Assembly: GCF_027579695.1 (NCBI RefSeq)
Contig: NC_083570.1
Coordinates: 4,557,001 to 4,621,000 of the forward strand
Length of the DNA: 64,000 bases
Direction: 5' to 3'
DNA from: Neoarius graeffei
Lineage: Eukaryota; Chordata; Actinopteri; Siluriformes; Ariidae
Positions 53,485 through 63,966 of this stretch are shown here, in pieces; the first letter of the stretch is position 1; each line of letters opens with the position of its first letter. The notes beneath the pieces are model-generated. The model was not told where the DNA came from, did no database searches, and was given only the letters and a program-made list of their open reading frames with translations. The translations under genes were made by a program, and so were the position numbers.

Positions 53485-55148
53485 CGTATTGATAAAATAC
53501 GGCAGAATATTGCTCATAATATATCTCAGTTGCAAATAACTGAAAAGCTGCAATCACCAGTGACACAGACAGACAATTTCAACACAATGTCAGAATTTTG
53601 TTTGATTGATTACGAGACTCTTGAAAAAACTGTACAAAATCTCAGTTCCTCAACATCTGAATTGGACATTCTGCCCACCAACTTTTTTAAGTCTATTCTT
53701 CACCTCACAATTACAGATGTGCTTCAGATCATAAATACATCCCTAGAGACTGGCATTTTTCCTGTGTCCCTGAAAAAAGCTGTTGTAAAGCCCCTACTTT
53801 AAAAGAATAATCTGGATGCTTCAGTATTGAACAACTACAGGCCAATATCAAATCTACCATTCATCGGGAAAATCCTTGAAAAAATTGTCTTCAATCAATT
53901 AACTGCCTTCTTGATATCAAACAGCTGTTTTGATAACTTTCAGTCAGGATTTCATGCCAATCACAGCACTGAAACAGCGCTGATTAAAGTGATAAATGAC
54001 ATACGTCTTAATACTGATGCAGGCAAAACATCGGTCCTGGTGTTACTGGACCTCAGTGCAGCTTTTGATACTGTTGATCACAACATACTGCTATATCGAC
54101 TTGAACACTGGGTTGGATTGACTGGTAAAGTTATCAATTGGTTAAAATCATACTTAAAAGATAGAAGCTTCTTTGTTACCATGGGAAATTGTACCTCAAC
54201 ATCAATGTCCTTGACCTGTGGTGTCCCCCAGGGTTCGATCCTTGGACCATTACTATTCAACCTTTATATGCTCCCACTTGGACAAATTATCAAGAACAAC
54301 TCAATTTTGTATCACTGCTATGCAGATGACACCCAAATTTATTTTGCTCTATCACCTAATGATTATGCCCCCCTTGAATGTCTCTACCAGTGTATCGACC
54401 AAATCAACAACTGGATGTCACAAAATTTTCTTCAGCTGAACACAGATAGAACAGAAGTAATTCTATTTGGAAAAAAAGATGAAAGACTCAGGATTACCAC
54501 TATTCTTGACACAAAGGGGATTAAAACAAAAGATATGGTTAAAAATCTTGGTGTTTTCATTGACAGCGAGCTAAACTTTGACAGTCACATGAAAGCAATC
54601 ACTAAATCGTCATTTTATCACCTAAAAAACATTTCCAAACTAAGAGGACTTATGTCAAAAAATGATCTGGAAAAACTTATACATGCCTTCATCTCTAGTA
54701 GGGTTGATTACTGCAATGGCCTTTTCACAGGCCTGCCAAAAAAGACCATCAAACGACTTCAGCTGGTTCAAAATGCAGCGGCTAGGGTTCTCACATGAAC
54801 AAAAAGAACAGAGCACATTACTCCAATTCTAAGGTCCCTTCACTGGCTTCCAGTAAGCTACAGAATTGACTTTAAAGCATTGCTGCTGGTGTACAAATCT
54901 CTAAATGGTACAAGGCCCAATTACCTCTCTGATATGCTGCAGCGACCTAACCCAATCAGATCTACCAGATCGCAGCAGCAAAATTTACTGGTAAAACCTG
55001 TTGTTAAAACAAAGTGTGGTGAAGCAGCTTTTAGCTACTATGCAGTACAGCTATGGAACCAACTCCCAGAGAACATCAACAATGCTCTGCTGTTGGCAGC
55101 TTCAAATCTAGACTAAAGACCAAGCTGTTTTCAGATGCTTTCTGCTAA
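53485..55148 (+). pseudogene. L2-like LINE reverse transcriptase, two stops and one frameshift
   Basis: One continuous frame covers NYRPISNLPFIGKILEKIV (near 53835), the FQSGF/HSTETAL block, LLDLSAAFDTVDHNIL, GVPQGSILGPLLFNLYM and the catalytic YADDTQIYF (near 54320). It then covers the thumb (NWMSQNFLQLN) and the C-terminal LHWLPVSYRIDFKALLL and LWNQLPENI blocks. In-frame stops lie at 53800-53802 (TAA) and 54796-54798 (TGA, probably from CGA). A one-base shift near 55095 moves the last codons (FKSRLKTKLFSDAF) to another frame ending at TAA 55146. Otherwise this is the best-preserved LINE RT here. Confidence 0.9.
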
Positions 55149-55459
55149 CTGATAAATATCATCATCTTTACATGTTTTAAACATTACTTAACTTTTACAG
55201 TCTCTGCATGTTTTAAACTTTACTTAACTTTTATTCCATTTTATTATCCTGTTTTTTTTACTGAACTTTTACTTCATTTTATTACTTTATTTCTACTATT
55301 GTTTAATTCTTATATTATTTTTATTTTTCTCTCTTCTTCACCCTTTATTTTATGTAATTTTATTTTCTATTGTTTACTGTTTTGCCTTTACTTCTGTAAA
55401 GCACACTGAACTGCCACTGTGTATGAAATGCGCTATATAAATAAACTTGCCTTGCCTTA
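53485..55459 (+). mobile_element. L2-like LINE, 5' truncated
   Basis: The RT domain and C-terminal region are followed by an AT-rich 3' UTR ending GCGCTATATAAATAAACTTGCCTTGCC. The 5' break lies before the RT fingers, so no endonuclease is present. A perfect 15-bp inverted repeat (53475-53489 with 53497-53511) sits at the 5' junction. Confidence 0.9.
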
Positions 55460-56281
55460 CAAAGTTTGAACACTGTAAAATATAAATAAAAACAGAATGT
55501 GATGATTTGCAAATCTTGGAAACTTTATAGTTCACTGAAAATAGTACAAAGATGACAACATCAAATGTTGAAACTGTGAAATTTTATTGTTTTTTGAAAA
55601 ATATACACTTATTTTGAATTCAATGCCAGCAACATATTTCAAGAAAGTTCAAGAAAGAACAGGAGCATGTTTACCACTGTGTTACATCACCTCTACTTTG
55701 AACAACACTCTGTAAATGTTTGGGAACTGAGGAGACCAAGTGCTGTAGTTTTGGAAGTGAAATGTTGTCCCGTTCTTCCCTGATATACAATTTCATTTGC
55801 TCAACAGTTTGGGGTCTCCTTTTGTCATGTTTTTCATTTCATAATGTGCCAGATGTTTTCAGTAGGAGACAGGTCTGGACTGCAGCAGGCCAGTTTAGCA
55901 CCGACTCCTTTACTCTGAAGCCATGCAGTTGTAATATGTGCAGATTGCGGTTTATCTTGCTGAAAGAAGGAAGATCTTCCCTGAAAGAGATGTCATCTTG
56001 ATGGCAGCATGTTGCTCTGAGACGTGTTTATCTCATTCAGCATTAGTGATGCCTTCCCAGATGTACAAGCGCCCCATGCCATGTGCACTAATGCCCCCTC
56101 ATACCGTCACAGATGCTGGCTTTTAAACTGTGCACTGATAACAAGCCGGATGGTCCCTCTCCTCTTTAGCCTGTAGGACATGGTGTCCATGATTTCCAAA
56201 AAGAATTTCCAATTTCTCTTTGTCAGACGAGAGGACAGTTTTCCACTTTGCCTCAGTCCAATAAAGTAAAAGAGCTCAGAC
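55460..56281 (-). mobile_element. Decayed Tc1-like element, left part
   Basis: Same subfamily as 5976-6700. It is interrupted at 56281 by a hAT element, and the sequence resumes at 58252-about 58345. Confidence 0.75.
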
Positions 56282-56701
56282 CTAGGGCGTAATTTTGGGT
56301 CGGGACGCTAGGGATGTGTCCCTACCAATATTCAGCCGCTACTGTGTAATCACGATCAATAAAACCGATGTCCTAACCTGAGCAATAATTATATGGCACA
56401 CAAAGGGTTAAATGTATGACACTGCTAATAATCCCTCCTCTAACATAGATATCATTCTCTGATTAGCTACCTGTTTCTCGCTAACTTACATCATTGGCTA
56501 TCCCAGCTGTCACTCCATCTGCTGTAAAAGCAGCACACTTCCCACAGCAGCCTTGACTACCTGCCCATCAACCCCCCGTATCTCACACGTACACACCTGA
56601 CCTACCCCACGCACCCCCCACTCTCCGTCAGCCTACAAATTGAGCTGGACTTTGATGTCAATGCATACTTGCCCTACGACTTGCATGCTGACTTGAGTAT
56701 C

Positions 56702-56764
56702 ATGGATGACGGCCCCCCTCCCAAGAAACGAGACATTCGTTCATTCTTCTTCAAAGTCAAGAAT
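56702..56764 (+). pseudogene. First coding exon of a hAT transposase
   Basis: 63 nt from ATG 56702 encode MDDGPPPKKRDIRSFFFKVK plus one codon, followed by a consensus donor GTAAGT. It is similar in length, charge and DIRxFF motif to the exon at 63241-63303. No downstream exons are found. Confidence 0.6.
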
Positions 56765-57574
56765 GTAAGTGCAGGGTTTCCGTCGAGCTTTAAAAACTCA
56801 ACAAAATCCTTTTGATGTATGGAAACCCTTCATAAAAGTATTGCTGCGGCTCCTTAGGCAGGTTTAGCAACGTGACAGGACGCATCAGAGCTAGGCTACT
56901 GCATAGCTGCAGAGAAAAGGAATGCTGGAGCAATGTAACTTGGTGTTAGATAATATCCTCGATGAATGAATGTTAAATTTATAGACCTAATGGTTTTACA
57001 GAATGTAAGTAGTCAGATGTAGGCTACTGCATGGCCATGTAGATGTGCGACTTGCATTTCAGAATCAACAGCGTGACAGCCGCTGAGTCTGCTGCTGAGT
57101 CTGCTGTGTTCACCGTTTTACAGAGACCTCTTTCTACTACTACTAGGCTAGGCTAGATACAACAAATCCATAGTCCTTTACTGCCACCTACAGGCGAATA
57201 TTGGTAACTGCAGCATGAACATAAAAGAAGTCACAAGAACATCTGCAGTGAAAATCATAACACACGTTACGAACACAGAAACAGGCAACAAAAAGACATA
57301 ATATGGAAAATGGAGCGGCAACAAAAAGACAAATAAATGGGGGGTATACTACAAATGCAATACTAATGTAATCATAATCATGCTATAATAGGCAATCACT
57401 AAATTATATATCCAAATATCATTTTAACTAAATTTGAGCTTAAGTACAGAATAGAAAATGCCACCAGTAGCACCTATTTATGAGTGTCTCAATAAGGCAG
57501 TCAGTGAATTTTGAGACACCCCCCCCCCTCCAATGTCAAACAATACAGATATTGAATAAAAAAAGCAATATTTA

Positions 57575-57923
57575 ATCTCATCTCATTATCTCTAGCCGCT
57601 TTATCCTTCTACAGGGTCGCAGGCAAGCTGGAGCCTATCCCAGCTGACTACGGGTGAAAGGTGGGGTACACCCTGGACAAGTTGCCAGGTCATCACAGGG
57701 CTGATACATAGACAACCATTCACACCTACGGTCAACTTAGAGTCACCAGTTAACCTAACCTGCATGTCTTTGGACTGTGGGGGAAACCGGAGCACCCGGA
57801 GGAAACCCATACAGGCACAACATGCAAACTCCACACAGAAAGGCCCTCGCCGGCCCCGGGGCTCGAACCCAGGACCTTCTTGCTGTGAGGCGACAGCACT
57901 AACCACTACACCACCATGCTGCC
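57575..57923 (-). mobile_element. tRNA-derived SINE inside the hAT element
   Basis: Reverse copy, with head and GATGA-type tail recognisable. Confidence 0.92.
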
Positions 57924-57964
57924 CACAAAATGACTGCTTAAACACAAATTAGGAATTGTGTGGT

Positions 57965-58118
57965 GTAAAAGTAATAAATCATCAGATTCTAGCAATGTTG
58001 GGTTAGGTGTCTTGCTCAAGAGCACTTCAGCCATGGATGGAGATGTAGGGAGAGATTTGAACCTGCAGCCCTGGGATCTAAAGACCAACTTCCTAACCAT
58101 TAGGCCACAGCTGCCCAC
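57965..58118 (-). mobile_element. Second SINE type (tRNA head), truncated
   Basis: On the minus strand it starts GGGCAGCTGTGGCCTAATGG (A-box), has a B-box GGTTCAAATC, and continues TGGCTGAAGTGCTCTTGAGC. It is a different tRNA-headed SINE lineage from the others, with the tail lost. Confidence 0.75.
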
Positions 58119-58251
58119 GTTAACCTATAAGATCTGCGTGACATGAAATTATGATTGCTAATGGAAAAAAAACACCTTTCGGAAGCTCTGCCTTGGATCA
58201 CTTTTGTGTCCCTACCAATGTCAAAATCAAAGTTACTCCCTTGGCTCAGAC

Positions 58252-58345
58252 CCAGAGAAGGTGGCAGTGTTTGTAGATGCAGTGATGAACTGTTTTCACA
58301 GACGATGGTTTTCAGAAGTGTTCCTGAGCCACAACATGGAACTTC
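58252..58345 (-). mobile_element. Decayed Tc1-like element, right part
   Basis: Continuation of 55460-56281 after the hAT insertion, including the region equivalent to CCCAGAGAAG and GGTTTTCAGAAGTGTTCCTGAGCC. Confidence 0.65.
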
Positions 58346-58676
58346 ATGTTGTATGAAAACTGAAACTTGCAAAGTCGATAATTCGAGCTTTAAGAGGTGC
58401 TGCTCAGAATTGTTACCAAATTATAAAAGAATCATTATTATAGCTGTAATGCCGTAGTGAGTGTTTATACAAGTTAAATTGTGATACGTTTAACTCAATT
58501 TCATTTCCTGACATCAGTCTTGAAGAAAACTTGTGCTTTTTCAGTTCTATACAACAATAACCCTAGACTGAGTTTAAACCCAGTGTTTTAATAATTTAAT
58601 GTTAAAATTTTGCCACAGTTAATGATCAGTGAAAAAAATATGCATCTGTTACTAATCATTAAACACCACGGACTTG

Positions 58677-59936
58677 TTAATTTGGATCACAAAACCTGAC
58701 GACTGATTTAATTCCAATCCAGAACCCAGCGTATAGAGGCTGAGTGAATGTGGTGAAATGTTTGTGGAAGGGCCTCATCGTGTCCGAGACGCTGTAGAAG
58801 GACAGAGTTCCTGTACTGTGATCCACATACACTCCTATTCTGGAGGTTGATGGCACTTTGAGCTCAGTTTTAATGTTGTTGTGATAGAATGAGAGAGAAG
58901 AAGAAGAACAATACAGACTCCAGGACTGACTGTTGCGTCCAAACACACACTCATCACCCTGTCCTTTCCTGCTGATGTCTTTATATGAGACTGATATGAA
59001 CACACCACCATCACCGCTCCACTCCACCTCCCAGTAACAGCGTCCACACACACTCTCCTTACACAACACCTGACTGTAGCAGTCAAATCTCTCTGGATGA
59101 TAAGCGTACATCCCCTTTCTCTCACTGTATTTCACCACTCTGTAATTCTGAAACAGTCTGAGGTTACGATATGCCGTGTTTGGATCCAGAGTCAGGTAGC
59201 AGAAATCTAAATTAAAAAGAGAAAAACAAACTGAGCAATTGTGCGAACGTGTAGCACTTAATTCATAGAATATGTTGATGTGAAGAGTGAGACAGCTGTG
59301 GATTTTTAAGGTCAAAACATCAGTCACTGACGGAGAAATGACTCATATTTTATGCTATGTGTCTTCCACTGTGTGTGTGTGCGTACACTTCAGAAAATCT
59401 TCTCTGCTTTCTGGCTGTGGTGGTGAAATCATCGGCTGAACTGCCGCAGCTGTGGAGAGAAACGGAAACAAAGACAAAAGCATCATCAGGTTGTCTAAAA
59501 GTTGGAAAAAGTTTAAGGTGATCCAGTTTGTTAAAACATTTTCAAGCAGTATTTTAGTGAAAGTATTTTGGTCAGGGGAGCAAACTGGCTACGAAAATGA
59601 ATCAGGAATAAATAAACCTCTGAGCTAGTCCTCATGCTAATGTAATATAGATCAAGTAATCAAGCTTATTTATTGACGGGGCATAAAGGCATATGGCTGT
59701 TGCTGAGCAAGTAAAGAAAAAAAACAAAATATTTTGTTTCTCCAGCAGGAACAGCTCCACGTACCATGTGGACGGATTTGGTTGAATTCCTCCTTACAGA
59801 ATTCCATGACTCGATTTTTCAGCTCTGAGAGAGAATCCCTCGCTCCAAAAAATGTGAGATCTTGATTGACGGTGATGTTGGATGTGGGGAAATTTGGTGT
59901 TTCCACTGGGCAAGACCAACGTCCAGAAGCTAAAGT
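58677..59936 (-). CDS. TRIM-C: last three exons (linker and PRY-SPRY), partial gene
   Basis: Exons 59936-59765 (172 bp), 59449-59387 (63 bp) and 59206-58677 (530 bp) keep the same phases as TRIM-B exons 4-6, with intact GT/AG sites. The linker ends RVMEFCKEEFNQIRPH. PRY-SPRY begins [10 protein letters not shown] and has [29 protein letters not shown] and [16 protein letters not shown], ending RFCDPN and TAA. The coding sequence is open. Exons 1-3 are not in the 4 kb to the right, which is filled with transposons, so they lie beyond the window or are lost. The SPRY surface regions differ from TRIM-B. Confidence 0.88.
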
Positions 59937-59994
59937 CTAGAAAATGCAATTTAAATTTAAAGATAAACAGCATGCATAAACAAAGTACTCATAT

Positions 59995-60361
59995 CTCATC
60001 TCATTATCTCTAGCCGCTTTATCCTGTTCTACAGGGTCGCAGGCGAGCTGGAGCCTATCCCAGCTGACTATGGGCGAAAGGTGGGGTACACCCTGTTCAA
60101 GTCGCCAGGTCATCACAGGGCTGACACATAGACACAGACAACCATTCACACTCACATTCACACCTACGCTCAATTTAGAGTCACCAGTTAACCTAACCTG
60201 CATGTCTTTGGACTGTAGGGGAAACCGGAGCACCCGGAGGAAACCCACACGGACAGAACATGCAAACTCCACACAGAAAGGCCCTCGCCGGCCACGGGGC
60301 TCGAACCCGGACCTTCTTGCTGTGAGGCGACAGCGCTAACCACTACACCACCGTGCCGCCC
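59995..60361 (-). mobile_element. tRNA-derived SINE in the TRIM-C intron
   Basis: Flanked by AAGTACTCATAT (59983-59994 and 60362-60373). It lies about 60 bp upstream of the 172-bp exon. Confidence 0.95.
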
Positions 60362-60374
60362 AAGTACTCATATA

Positions 60375-60545
60375 ATTACAGTTATTGTACACTGAGTGGC
60401 CACTTGAATAGGAGCACCTCTACCCCAGTTTATTCATTATCAAATCAGCCAAACATGTGGCAGCTTCACAATGCAGATAAGGTCAAAAGCTTCAGTTCAT
60501 TTTAACATCAAACATCAGACTATGGAGGAAAATGGCTGGTTTGAG
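60375..60545 (+). mobile_element. Old Tc1-like element, left part
   Basis: It begins TACACTGAGTGGCCACTTGA, the terminus of a common decayed fish DNA element. It continues at 61431-about 61985 (TTAGGAACCGCTGATCTGGG, then decayed transposase sequence). It is split by the RecQ-bearing element. Confidence 0.6.
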
Positions 60546-61421
60546 TAGCCTGGCAAGCCAGACTAAATGTGAATATTTAGTCTGGCCTCGATCCGTAGAC
60601 ATTTCCGACGGGTGTAGGAGGAACAAACCGCTGTCTTTCAAACTGTCTCTGTGCGTATAGGCCAACGCTCTGACCAATCAGCGCAACAATGACTGTGACG
60701 TAGTCAGAGCGACAGAAAGCAGTGGGGGAGGCCTTGAAATAAATAATTTTTCAAAATGCGTATTAATTAATAAACAGGTTCTAGATATTAAGAAGTTTGG
60801 AGATAATGACCACAAGTTTGGAGTCTGTACCACATACTTATTTTTTTCAAGTGTTTTTCAAGGGCTTGCTTAAACTGTTTTTGAGAGTTTTTATTTAGTG
60901 GTGTTTGGTGAAATAATTTCCCTTAAATTTAAAATAACGGGAAAATAAGAAACAATCAAAAAGTAATGTTTCAAAGCTGTTTATTAATTCTTCATACTGC
61001 ACAAACTAGCCCCATCCTTTTGGCTACGAGCAGAGCCAGCTGGTAGATCAGACTTTTGCCATAGCCAGTCGGCAAAACAGCGAAAACGTCCTTCTTGAAA
61101 AGGAATGAGCGGAGAGCCTCTTCCTGCTCATGTTTCAACGAAAACTCCAAGTCTAATTCTTCTAAAACTGATTCCAAAGCGGAGTCAAACGAGTGCTGTT
61201 CAATAGCCATCTTTCCTGCTGTGCTTTCTCCAGCATCATGCAGCTTTGTCGTCACTCCTGCAAAAGCCCGCCCAACGAATTCAAACAAAAACCTTGTGTT
61301 GTGATTGGCGGGCACAATTTGATGCCCGGGGTGTTTTTGTTTATATGGTGCGAGGCTAGACCCATTCGCTAGGCAAAAATATTTTTGGCCGCTAGGCGGG
61401 TGGGTCTAGTTTACTAGGCTA
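60546..61421 (-). mobile_element. Terminal-inverted-repeat element carrying a RecQ-helicase fragment
   Basis: 876 bp. The ends TAGCCTGGCAAGCCAGAC and (reversed) TAGCCTAGTAAACTAGAC match at 14 of 18 positions. They are flanked by a perfect 9-bp duplication TGGTTTGAG (60537-60545 and 61422-61430). Each end has a subterminal hairpin, for example GCCAGACTAAAT pairing with ATTTAGTCTGGC. A 9-bp duplication fits Mutator-like transposons best, but no transposase is present, so the superfamily is inferred. Confidence 0.8.
60992..61210 (-). pseudogene. RecQ-like helicase N-terminal fragment
   Basis: 72 codons run from ATG 61210 to TGA 60994-60992 (the frame is open upstream to 61315). The sequence has a RecQ motif 0-like region (LKHEQEEALRSFLFKKD) and a Walker A motif LPTGYGKSLIYQ. 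It stops a few residues after MGL. Motifs Ia to VI (the remaining ATPase, helicase and RQC parts) are absent. An AATAAA follows the stop. This looks like a captured first exon reading into intron sequence. It cannot be an active helicase. Confidence 0.75.
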
Positions 61422-61430
61422 TGGTTTGAG

Positions 61431-61985
61431 CATTTTAGGAACCGCTGATCTGGGCCTTTCAAAGCACAAAAGTTTTTAGAGCTTACATAGAATGGTGTGA
61501 AAAACAAAAAACTTTCAGTTCTGTGGGTGGAATCAAGTTCTTCATGAGAAAGTTTAGAGGAGACTTGCCCGGCTGGGTTAAACTGACCCTAAGGTTATGG
61601 TAACAAATGACAAATACAAATCACTGTTTACAACCATGGTAAGCAGAAAAGTATCTGAGCACACACAGCATACTGAACTTTGAGTCCACAACAGCTGAAG
61701 ACCACATCTGTTTCCACTGTCAGCCAAGAATAGGAATCTGAAGCTGCCGTGGGCACTGAAACAGGACTGTTGATGACTGGAAAAATATTGCCTTATAAGT
61801 CTCAATTTCTGCTCTAATTTACAGCTGTTTGTGTCAGAAAATGGCATTAAAAGCAAGAATCCATGGACCCCATCTGCTTTGGCTGCTGCTGCTGTTGGTC
61901 TAATGGTGTCTGAAATGTCTTTTTGGAACATGTTAGGTCTCTTAATACTATCAAGCACTGTTTGAGAACAGAATACAATCAAGCA
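61431..61985 (+). mobile_element. Old Tc1-like element, right part
   Basis: Decayed transposase-type sequence includes ACAACCATGGTAAGCAGAAAAG and CAGCCAAGAATAGGAATCTGA. The frame is destroyed. Confidence 0.55.
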
Positions 61986-62004
61986 CCCTTTGAATATGCT
62001 TTGA

Positions 62005-62295
62005 GGGCGGCATGGTGGTGTAGTGGTTAGCACTGTTGCCTCACAGCAAGAAGGTTCTGGGTTCGAGCCCGGCGGTCGACGGGGGCCTTTCTGTGTGGGG
62101 TTTGCATGTTCTCCCCGTGTCTGCATAGGTTTCCCCCACAGTTCAAAGACATGCAGTTAGGTTAACATAGGATGGCCTTGGGCTGAAGTGCCCAAGAGTG
62201 GTGGCGCGTATGCATACAGTGGCTTTGCTCTCCTGTGATGAACTGAATTTCGTTGTACATTTGCACAGTAACAATAAAGGCATTCTATTCTATTG
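62005..62295 (+). mobile_element. SINE with L2-type tail
   Basis: The tRNA-like head is the same as in the other SINEs. The tail is GTACATTTGCACAGTAACAATAAAGGCATTCTATTCTAT. Confidence 0.85.
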
Positions 62296-62601
62296 AATGG
62301 CCCAGCCTGTCTGAGGACGTTTGCTTACCACATCATTCCTTTATGACCACAATTTACCCATCTCATAGTGGCTATTTCCCATGGGTGTCGCCACCATTGA
62401 ATGTGAAGGGGACATGTCCCCCTCACATTTCATAATTCTTCGTTTGGACCCCTCCACATTTAACATAAAATATTAGTTCACCCAGCGCCGTTTCTATTGC
62501 TTCGTGAAAGAATCCATTCCACTTGATCGATAAGAGAATACACATACCACTGAAAATCCACTCCGGGTTTTCCGGGCATTACCGACAACAACTCACCGTG
62601 C

Positions 62602-62971
62602 GGCGGCATGGTGGTGTAGTGGTTAGCGCTGTTGTCTCACAGCAAGAAGGTCCGGGTTCGAGCCCCGTGGCTGGCGAGGGCCTTTCTGTGTGGAGTTTGC
62701 ATGTTCTCCCCGTGTCCGCGTGGGTTTCCTCCGGGTGCTCCGGTTTCCCCCACAGTCCAAAGACATGCAGGTTAGGTTAACTGGTGACTCTAAATTGACC
62801 GTAGGTGTGAATGTGAGTGTGAATGGTTGTCTGTGTCTATGTGTCAGCCCTGTGATGACCTGGCGACTTGTCCAGGGTGTACCCCGCCTTTCTCCCATAG
62901 TCAGCTGGGATAGGCTCCAGCTTGCCTGAGACCCTGTAGAAGGATAAAGCGGCTAGAGATAATGAGATGAG
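62602..62971 (+). mobile_element. tRNA-derived SINE in the hAT 5' region
   Basis: Full length, with flanks AACTCACCGTGC and AACTCACTGCGC. Confidence 0.93.
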
Positions 62972-63240
62972 AACTCACTGCGCGCAAGTGAAGTGAATCT
63001 CAGCACGAGCAGAGAAATGTTGGTGCAGCTGCTGGAAAGTGGAGGAGGTGACATCAGCCCCATTGCCACCTCACAATGACTAGCTTTTGCTAAAACCTTA
63101 TTCTTTTGTTATCTGCCCTCAAAATTAATCCTAGGCCACATTAAATTAATGTTCAACTAAACAGTGAAATAAGCTTAGCCTAATGGGGTATTCTTGGTTG
63201 ATGATGAATTGTTTGCAGTATTTGCTCCTCCCCAGACACA

Positions 63241-63303
63241 ATGGACATAAGGGACTTCTTTACAAAGAAGCGGAAAGTCAGTCAGAATTTCCCCACAGGA
63301 CAG
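63241..63303 (+). CDS. hAT transposase exon 1
   Basis: 21 codons from ATG 63241 encode MDIRDFFTKKRKVSQNF and four more residues, followed by a GT donor at 63304. This is the basic N-terminus of a ZMYM-like hAT transposase. An acceptor-like CCCAG precedes the ATG by five bases, suggesting a 5' UTR exon upstream. Confidence 0.6.
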
Positions 63304-63966
63304 GTGTTTTTTTGTCCCAATGGAAATGTTAGTGCAGTTAGCTGGCTAGTCAATGTTAGGAGATGTATCAGCTAGCTTAATGTTAGCTATCATTTAATTC
63401 AAACCCAGTAGGCCGACCTTACTGTAATGCCAAGGATGAGGTCAAGTCTGCTCTGACAATATTTATTGATTCCCTGTTGTGATTTGAAATTGCATACAGT
63501 GAGTGACCAGTCACCAGAATATAATACTTCTTTAGGTTAATTTAGGCTACTAGCGTCAGCTACACCTATTATAGTGCTCAGAGCGCCACCTGCTGGTATT
63601 CATAATCTCAGCAAGAATGAAATAATCATATCAGAAAAGTTTATTGGGAGTTTAGTATATATTTATCAGCAAGTATAAAATGATTGCATCCAAAAAATTT
63701 ATTGGGAGTTTAGTATTTTAGAGTTTCTGTATTTTCTGCATAAAACGGTGCTTGGTTCATAGTCCGACAAATTTGATTTTTAAAATTCACATGATGAGAA
63801 GACCATTGGGTTAAAACAATTGGTGATCACAACCACTAATGAAACAAGAATATGTCATTTCTTATTTCTTATTTCCTGCTGTTTTCTTGACTTTTTAAAG
63901 CTCACTTATTTCAGTTGTTGATAGAAAAAAACAATGCTTAATCCATCTCGATCTCTCTTGACATAG
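63304..63966 (+). other. hAT intron
   Basis: Non-coding, AT-rich. A direct repeat of AAAATTTATTGGGAGTTTAGTAT-like sequence occurs near 63637-63660 and 63695-63718. It ends with the acceptor CTTGACATAG. Confidence 0.5.

Larger units (their letters stand above)
56282..58243 (+). mobile_element. hAT element (ZMYM-like family), non-autonomous copy
   Basis: The ends CTAGGGCGTAATTTTG and (reversed) CAAGGGAGTAACTTTG match at 13 of 16 positions and are flanked by perfect 8-bp duplications GCTCAGAC (56274-56281 and 58244-58251). It keeps one short coding exon, while the transposase body is missing. A SINE and part of another SINE are nested inside. Confidence 0.88.

Noticed and set aside
61578..62126. 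182-codon minus-strand ORF
   Set aside because: It runs across a SINE and an old Tc1-like remnant. The first part is the standard SINE peptide and the rest matches no family.
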